Positions 59,042 through 64,000 of a stretch of DNA of 64,000 bases are shown here, one piece after another (position 1 is the stretch's first letter; the number at the start of each line of letters is the position of its first letter). The stretch lies in the NCBI GenBank assembly GCA_039105265.1, contig JAPFFF010000013.1, positions 2,170,001-2,234,000 on the forward strand, given 5' to 3'. A program made the position numbers and the translations under genes. Below the pieces are notes generated by a model, which saw only the letters and a list, made by a program, of their open reading frames with translations, ran no database searches and was not told where the DNA came from. This DNA comes from Tritrichomonas musculus (lineage: Eukaryota; Parabasalia; Tritrichomonadida; Tritrichomonadidae).

Positions 59042-59090
59042 TTTTCAATAAAAATAAACATAAAACAACAAATAGTGAAAATTAAATGGT

Positions 59091-59501
59091 TTATTCATTT
59101 GAATCTTCTGGTTCCTTCAAATTTAGTGGGTCAACGAAGCAATCTCGTAACCCATCGACAAATTGATTCAATACTTGTGCTTTTGTTTCCAATTGGACTT
59201 TCTTTTTTTCTTCTTCTTTTTTCAAATCGTCCAATTTATCTCGATTTTCATCAATTTTTAGCTCATTTTCAACCATCATTTCCCATATCGGATCGGACTT
59301 TGGATTTTTATCAATTTCATCATTTATATAGCCGTTTTCTTCGGTGAGCCTTCGATTTTCTGATTCCAGTCTTTCAATTGTTTTCATGTCGTCGTTTAAT
59401 GAATCAGCTAATTCCAATAACCTTGTTGTATCATAAATAAAGTTGCGTACTGTCTTTCTGAAAACCTTAAGACTTTGCTTATCTTGCTTCCTGCTGTACA
59501 T
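59091..59501 (-). CDS. Maverick right-end inward coiled-coil protein
   Basis: The protein has 136 residues and its ATG lies directly after the initiator block of the right promoter module. Residues 30-110 are coiled coil (MKTIERLESENRRLTEENG, ENRDKLDDLKKEEEKKK); the basic start (MYSRKQDKQSLKVFRKTVR) could bind nucleic acid. It is the first gene of the leftward arm and ends 50 bases before the giant protein. Function unknown. Confidence 0.6.
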   Translation of the reverse strand: MYSRKQDKQSLKVFRKTVRNFIYDTTRLLELADSLNDDMKTIERLESENRRLTEENGYINDEIDKNPKSDPIWEMMVENELKIDENRDKLDDLKKEEEKKKVQLETKAQVLNQFVDGLRDCFVDPLNLKEPEDSNE

Positions 59502-59667
59502 GAAAAAAAGTGATGTGATGACCTAACGAGAAAAAATTAGATTTTTGGTAAACGGTCTCCACCCCAAAAACTTAGAGGGCACCCCTGCAACACCTAGGGC
59601 ACCCCCATGAGGGACCCAAATAAAAAATATGATTTTTCGTGCTCACCTCATCACATCATTTTTACTT
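59502..59667. promoter_or_regulatory. right bidirectional promoter module of the Maverick
   Basis: This is the inverted partner of 24126-24257. It keeps the central GGTAAACGGTCTCCACCCC block and both TCATCACATCA(C/T)TTTTT initiator blocks, and carries roughly 35 extra bases in the middle with a repeated AGGGCACCCC word. It drives the coiled-coil gene inward and the 160-residue gene outward. Confidence 0.75.
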
Positions 59668-60150
59668 ATGTTCGCCATCTCCGAGTCCAACGTAGAGCCT
59701 ACAGAGAACTACCCAATAGAGAACCTATCAGATCTTATCGATAAACACCCAGAAGATTTAGATTTAAATGAAGATGACTATATGTACCAGAGCTTATGTA
59801 AAATTGTTACTGCACAAGATTCACCATTCAATATTGGCCCAAAGCAAGAATTTACCAGAAATTATTATCGTGAACTTCACAAATGCATAGAAATTCGACA
59901 AAAAATGTTTGAAACAACCCTTGATATAGTCAAATGTAAATTCAATTTCGATGAAAATCTTTTTACGAGCATTTCTACCAGATTCTTTCAATTTTTCCCA
60001 AATACCACAATTGATTGGACCCTATTGGACCCTCAAAGAGGAATGTACCAATTTCTAGATTCATATGCAGAGCATTTATTTAATAGAATAGGATTTTACA
60101 CAAGATGGATATACTATCCAATTGAATGCCATGCAAACGATTGCCTTTAA
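59668..60150 (+). CDS. Maverick right-end outward gene, unknown function
   Basis: The protein has 160 residues from the ATG at 59668, chosen because the TCATTTTTA initiator lies just before it; an in-frame ATG 13 codons upstream is within the promoter module. It is acidic at the start (ENLSDLIDKHPEDLDLNEDD) and then has a compact aromatic region (FFQFFPNTTIDWTLLD, GFYTRWIYYPIECH). There is no membrane span. It ends inside the right terminal repeat by a few bases. It is not similar to the left-end outward protein. Confidence 0.6.
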   Translation: MFAISESNVEPTENYPIENLSDLIDKHPEDLDLNEDDYMYQSLCKIVTAQDSPFNIGPKQEFTRNYYRELHKCIEIRQKMFETTLDIVKCKFNFDENLFTSISTRFFQFFPNTTIDWTLLDPQRGMYQFLDSYAEHLFNRIGFYTRWIYYPIECHANDCL

Positions 60151-60376
60151 GTAAACCACACAATTAACAACTTTTTCTATATCTTTTTTGATGTTAACGA
60201 TACGGGGCCTCCTTCCTAGCAGAGCGTTGAGAGGAATCCTGAGAACAAGCCCAGTGGAAGATCATTAATGGGAGTGGGGGATCATACCTGACATAGCGGG
60301 GCTGGGGTCGCGGATGGGAAATATTTGACGCGGTTTTTGAACGAAGTGCAAAAATCGTGGCAAATATATAACTACT
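60146..60376 (-). repeat. right terminal inverted repeat of the Maverick
   Basis: This is the reverse-complement partner of 23387-23616. The last codon of the rightmost gene lies just inside it. Its near identity with the left copy dates the insertion, or the last end-to-end copying, as recent. Confidence 0.95.
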
Positions 60377-62557
60377 ATTTGGGAAATTTTGAATAGAAAA
60401 ATATGATTTTTCGATTTTAAAAAAATGTATTATTAATAATGTTATTTATTTATTTTTTTAAAAAAATAATTAAGTTTATAGAAAAAATTTTGAGATATTT
60501 ACATTTTATTTTAGTTTTTTAGAAAAGGGGTCGACTCTCTCAAATTTTTTTTGATAGAAAAATAATAATATCTTAAAAATTAAATATTCTTTCTATTTAT
60601 TAAATTCTTAAATCAATATCTGATAAAATCTATATTCATTTAATATATCTTAAAAAACAAAAAATTTGTTATTTATTCCATAAATCATTAAAATAAGTGT
60701 TTTTATTATGATATTTGAGGCTTTTTCTTAAATTATTTTTTATTTACATTATTTATATATAACTTGAAATATAATAATAATTTTTAACAAATTATATTAT
60801 TGATATTCAAGAAATTATTGTTTTTAATAAATAAAAATTTTGAATTAATAATTGAATAAAATGCTAGTTTTTGAAAAAATTATTTTGAAAATATCAGAAT
60901 TTTGAAAATATATTATATTTATTAACAAATACTTATTATTTGGATAATATATTAGTTATATCATCATATTAATGATAATATATTTATTATATATAATATA
61001 AATTATATATATATTATTATAAAATATTAATTTACATTTTTACTCAGTTTATATGTATATCACAATTGAGAATTAATTATTATAACGTATTAATTCAATT
61101 TTATTTTTCATAAATAAATTTATCTTACATGATATTTAATTAATTACTTTTTAATTAATTTAAAAGATGTAAATAAAATTATAAAAAAAGAATATATGAC
61201 ATAAATGTTACGAAATATTTATATATTTGGATATTTACAAATTCCCAAAATCTCTTTGAATGGTGGAAATTAGATAAGAACTCAAAAGTATTTTCCCCTT
61301 TCAAAAGTTAAACTTTTTCTGTTTTTATTTTTTTTAGCGAAATATCTCTATTTTGGCTAATAGAATCGGCTTCATATTTAAAATCGCATCATGTTATTGA
61401 TAATGCTAATATTATTCATTAATAATTTTTTATAATTTTAGAATTTGATAACCGCCAAAGGTCGAACCCTTTATTTTTTTAGATTTATTTTTTTGCCTTA
61501 CTAAATGGGAATTTTGACACTCTAAAATTGAATGGTTTTTCCTTTCTAAATGGGAAACTTTCTGATGAAATTTTGCATGATTTAAAAATTTATTAATAAC
61601 TCAATATATATTATGTTTCAAGAAACTTTATTCTTATAGTTTTAATTTATATTTAAGAGAAGGTTTTGTTGAAATGACGTTGATATTGAATTTTATGCGA
61701 GATTAAATATTCAAATATTTTGTATCTTTTTCAAAAAATAGGTTTTAAAATATACTTGCAAATATGAAGCTTGCGTTGAATTTCATTATTTAAAAAGTTA
61801 TAAGTTATACAATGAACATTGAGTGCTTCTAATTTTAATTTTAAATAATAAAGAGTATTTTCATCGAATTTAGGACCTTTTATGCAATTTTATTCAAAGA
61901 GAAAATATGGCATCACATTTTGAGCAATAAAAAATAAAAGTTATTGAATAATTTCATTTTAACCTTCTTTTTGATTTTATAGATCACCATCATTAGTATA
62001 CCATTGATCCTATTCCAAAATAAAGTCAGAAATACTTGTAGTTGCTCTTTTTCTTGTATCTATTTAAAACATAAAACGAATAAGGATCTTTAACTATGTT
62101 TTAACTATACTTGAAAATTATCTATCTATATTACTATTATGATTCTTTGGTATTTTCATGCCTGTTAAAGTTATTGGATCAAAATTCGCTTTTGGAGTAG
62201 GGTTGCCCAAAGAAATTTAATCATTGAGCGAAAAAAAAAATCGTATAATTTTTTTTTTTTTTTAGAAAACTCTATTAATAGAATAATTACTTTATTACCA
62301 TTGAAAAAAGTACTCAATAAAGTGGAAAATGAAATTCTGAGCATTCAAAAATTATATAAACTCATAGAATCAGGATTACTATTTTAAATTAATTTTCAGA
62401 AAAAAAATTGAATAAATTGTGACAATGGCGAGGTCTAGTTTTGATTAAATTTTGAAATCAATAATTTTTATAAAAAAAAAAATTTTTTTTTAGCGATAAT
62501 GATCACTTTTTCATAAAAAAGAACAACAACAATAATAATAAAAAACTAATTATTTAT
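60377..62557. other. AT-rich intergenic region right of the Maverick
   Basis: About 2.2 kb without a gene. The first 900 bases are almost pure A and T. At 61445-61472 the word AACCGCC followed by GGTCGAACCC stands out but is not part of a recognisable tRNA. Near 61500-61560 the word CTAAATGGGA occurs twice. I see no promoter or coding pattern. Confidence 0.5.
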
Positions 62558-63430
62558 TTAAAAATTGATATCTAATCCAAAAGTTGGATTGCACCACTTT
62601 CCGTCATATTTGGTTTTCAAATGGAATTGAAAGTTCTTAAATCTAACCAATCCTCTCACAAAAAGTTCATCTTTTGAAAAATCATATAAGGCTCCGATTT
62701 TGCCTTTGTTTCCATAAATGTACTTGTACTGCAAGTAATGATGATTAATAAAATCGTCTTCAGCTCCGTTATAATCACTTCTGATTATGTACGTTAATCT
62801 TCGATTGTTTTTTCTCCTTGAAATTGAAAACCCGACTGAATCGGAAACTCCAAGTCCGACGAAATATATGCTGTTAAAAATCGTAGTTTGAAATCCAATA
62901 TGAATATCAGAAAGAGAATCAAGTAATGATGCGGTTTTCCTGAATTTCACCCCCAAAAAAAAGCGATAATTATAATTGTAAAAAAGTGAGAACCTTTTTT
63001 CATTAATAAGTGCTGAAATTAACATTTTATCACCAATGTTTATGTCACCAAGAAATGTTGGAATTTTACCTGGAATATAAGAAAGAGAATACAGTATGGG
63101 AATATTACGAATAGATTTTAAGCTTATTGAATAAATGTCTTGGCTGATATTAATAGTATATCTATATGCAATTATATCAAAGGAGAAAAAATTAAATGGA
63201 ATAATAGAAAACGAAACTATTGGAATATTTTCATTAGAAAACATAATCAAAAAATGTTTAGTCCACTGATCCCCTTTCGTCAATTGAAAAAATCTTGGTC
63301 TTAATCGATAAAATGTGGAATTAATACGTCGAATAAGATCAAAATTTAATGATAGGTATGGTTTATTGGCGAGACAGTAAGTATTAAGTCGATATTGGAA
63401 AGTTTTAAAGAAAACTTGTTCAAGATCCAT
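62558..63430 (-). CDS. putative hydrogenosomal outer-membrane beta-barrel (Tom40/porin-like)
   Basis: The protein has 290 residues and no signal peptide or long helical span. It is built of alternating short strands (FFSFDIIAYRYTINI, FSLFYNYNYRFFLGVKF, FQFHLKTKYD), as expected for a 19-strand mitochondrial-type barrel. It ends PTFGLDINF, a close fit to the beta-signal (polar-x-Gly-x-x-hydrophobic-x-hydrophobic) by which such proteins are inserted through the SAM complex. Trichomonads have hydrogenosomes with divergent Tom40-like pores, and the length fits that family. Whether it is Tom40 itself, a VDAC-like channel or another barrel cannot be said by eye. Confidence 0.5.
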   Translation of the reverse strand: MDLEQVFFKTFQYRLNTYCLANKPYLSLNFDLIRRINSTFYRLRPRFFQLTKGDQWTKHFLIMFSNENIPIVSFSIIPFNFFSFDIIAYRYTINISQDIYSISLKSIRNIPILYSLSYIPGKIPTFLGDINIGDKMLISALINEKRFSLFYNYNYRFFLGVKFRKTASLLDSLSDIHIGFQTTIFNSIYFVGLGVSDSVGFSISRRKNNRRLTYIIRSDYNGAEDDFINHHYLQYKYIYGNKGKIGALYDFSKDELFVRGLVRFKNFQFHLKTKYDGKWCNPTFGLDINF

Positions 63431-63807
63431 TTATTGGGTTGACAATTCAACTAAATTGTTTTTAAATATATAAGAAGCAAACTATTAAACTTTTTTGTAA
63501 ACTTTTCAATATTCAAAAAACTCATAGAAAATAAGATTCAATAAAAAAAAGAAGAATTATTGAGGGGTTAACCGCCAAGAAAATGTCAAAAAAGTATTTT
63601 TATAAAGATTTGATTAAATAAAAAAATTATTCTAATTCTTTATACATAGTAATATATATTTGTATGCTCAAATTTAAAATTCGCTTATTTTGCCAAGAAT
63701 TATAGAGGAAATAAAAATTCAATCAAAAAATTTGAAAATTTTCACTTTTTCATATAACCAGATATATTTTTGAATACTTTGGAAATATCCAATTTCCAAA
63801 ATAACAA
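63431..63807. other. AT-rich intergenic stretch
   Basis: The stretch upstream of the beta-barrel gene is AT-rich. It holds a TAACCGCCAAG word at about 63570 that resembles AACCGCC at 61449; it may be a promoter element, but I cannot support that further. Confidence 0.35.
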
Positions 63808-64000
63808 TCAATGGTTAGCAGAATATAATATAGAAGCTTGAATAATTGCTATTACGAATGGAAGTATTGAAAATATCATTATTGGGAGACCAACAGTGAG
63901 GCAATAATAATTAGTAGCTTTTCCATCTTTCCCATATGCTTTATCGAGTAGTTTTGATTCCCATTTTTTAAAATCGTTTTGCTTTTTCAATGATTGATTG
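63808..64000 (-). CDS. C-terminal part of a small single-pass membrane protein, cut by the window edge
   Basis: The frame is open to the window end without an ATG in the visible part, so the start lies outside. The visible 63 residues have a charged N-terminal part (NDFKKWESKLLDKAYGKDGK) and one long hydrophobic span near the C-terminus (CLTVGLPIMIFSILPFVIAI), ending SILYSANH. It looks tail-anchored. The family is not recognised. Confidence 0.5.
   Translation of the reverse strand, partial: NQSLKKQNDFKKWESKLLDKAYGKDGKATNYYCLTVGLPIMIFSILPFVIAIIQASILYSANH

Larger units (their letters stand above)
23387..60376. mobile_element. Maverick/Polinton element, about 37 kb
   Basis: The element is bounded by inverted terminal repeats of about 230 bases beginning AGTAGTT. 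It contains the Maverick/Polinton hallmark genes: protein-primed family B DNA polymerase, A32-like packaging ATPase, major-capsid-like proteins (two) and a candidate minor capsid protein. The left arm is transcribed rightward and the right arm leftward, meeting near 35.3 kb. No integrase or adenovirus-type protease could be recognised. The terminal repeats differ at only about four places, so the insertion is young. The core genes look whole, but as a unit the element looks broken, with roughly three or four apparent breaks confined to the basic-protein cluster and the convergence zone. I found no convincing target-site duplication; the 7-mer ACTATTT near both edges (23375-23381, 60374-60380) is only suggestive. 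Confidence 0.92.

Noticed and set aside
61445-61475. GGTCGAACCC word resembling a tRNA B box
   Set aside because: No A box, no cloverleaf arms and no acceptor stem could be drawn around it.
1-64000. CRISPR arrays, bacterial operons or ribosome binding sites
   Set aside because: No spaced direct repeats of that type are present, and gene families and promoters are eukaryotic.

Overview
This AT-rich window comes from a trichomonad (parabasalid protist). The evidence is BspA-like leucine-rich-repeat proteins with the 23-residue pattern ITIPSSVTSIG..AF..CS, DUF3447/ankyrin proteins, a kinase-discoidin protein, an adenylyl-cyclase-like giant membrane protein, trichomonad Inr-type promoters (TCAYT..) a few bases before ATG codons, long AT-only spacers, and a Maverick/Polinton element. 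The style of the kinase, discoidin and DUF3447 genes looks more like Tritrichomonas than Trichomonas vaginalis, but that is an inference.

Host part, 1-23.4 kb. On the left is a coiled-coil fragment joined to an inverted 163-bp copy of the start of the cyclase-like gene that lies 10 kb away. Then come a coiled-coil/discoidin protein (609-2342, minus), a decayed BspA-LRR/kinase gene (3211-4802, minus) head to head with a second decayed LRR array (4808-5746, plus), and a DUF3447/ankyrin gene on the minus strand whose ankyrin repeats are separated by AT-rich spacers (8224 down to 6131). Next is a 1.49-kb non-autonomous DNA transposon with 13-bp terminal inverted repeats and an exact 8-bp target duplication (8541-10031). 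Then come the 1661-residue cyclase-like membrane protein (10264-15249), a protein kinase with a C-terminal discoidin domain (15631-17361, minus), a DUF3447 pseudogene with one nonsense codon (18689-19780) and a BspA-LRR protein fused to a pseudokinase (20019-22355).

Maverick/Polinton, 23387-60376, about 37 kb. It is bounded by about 230-bp, about 98% identical terminal inverted repeats. Just inside each end is a second inverted module, a two-way promoter that fires one gene toward the end and one inward. The left arm (plus strand) holds a repeat-rich 676-residue protein, a protein-primed family B DNA polymerase, several small proteins and a cluster of very basic DNA-binding-like proteins. The right arm (minus strand) holds a 3859-residue giant protein, an A32-like packaging ATPase, two tandem major-capsid-like proteins, a possible minor capsid protein and two long fibre-like proteins. 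The two arms converge near 35.3 kb. I could not recognise an integrase or an adenovirus-type protease. The element is young by its repeats. Its core genes look whole, but the element as a whole looks broken at roughly three or four places.

Host part, 60.4-64 kb. About 2.2 kb of AT-rich DNA without a gene is followed by a likely hydrogenosomal outer-membrane beta-barrel protein (62558-63430, minus) and the end of a small single-pass membrane protein that runs off the window (63808-64000, minus).
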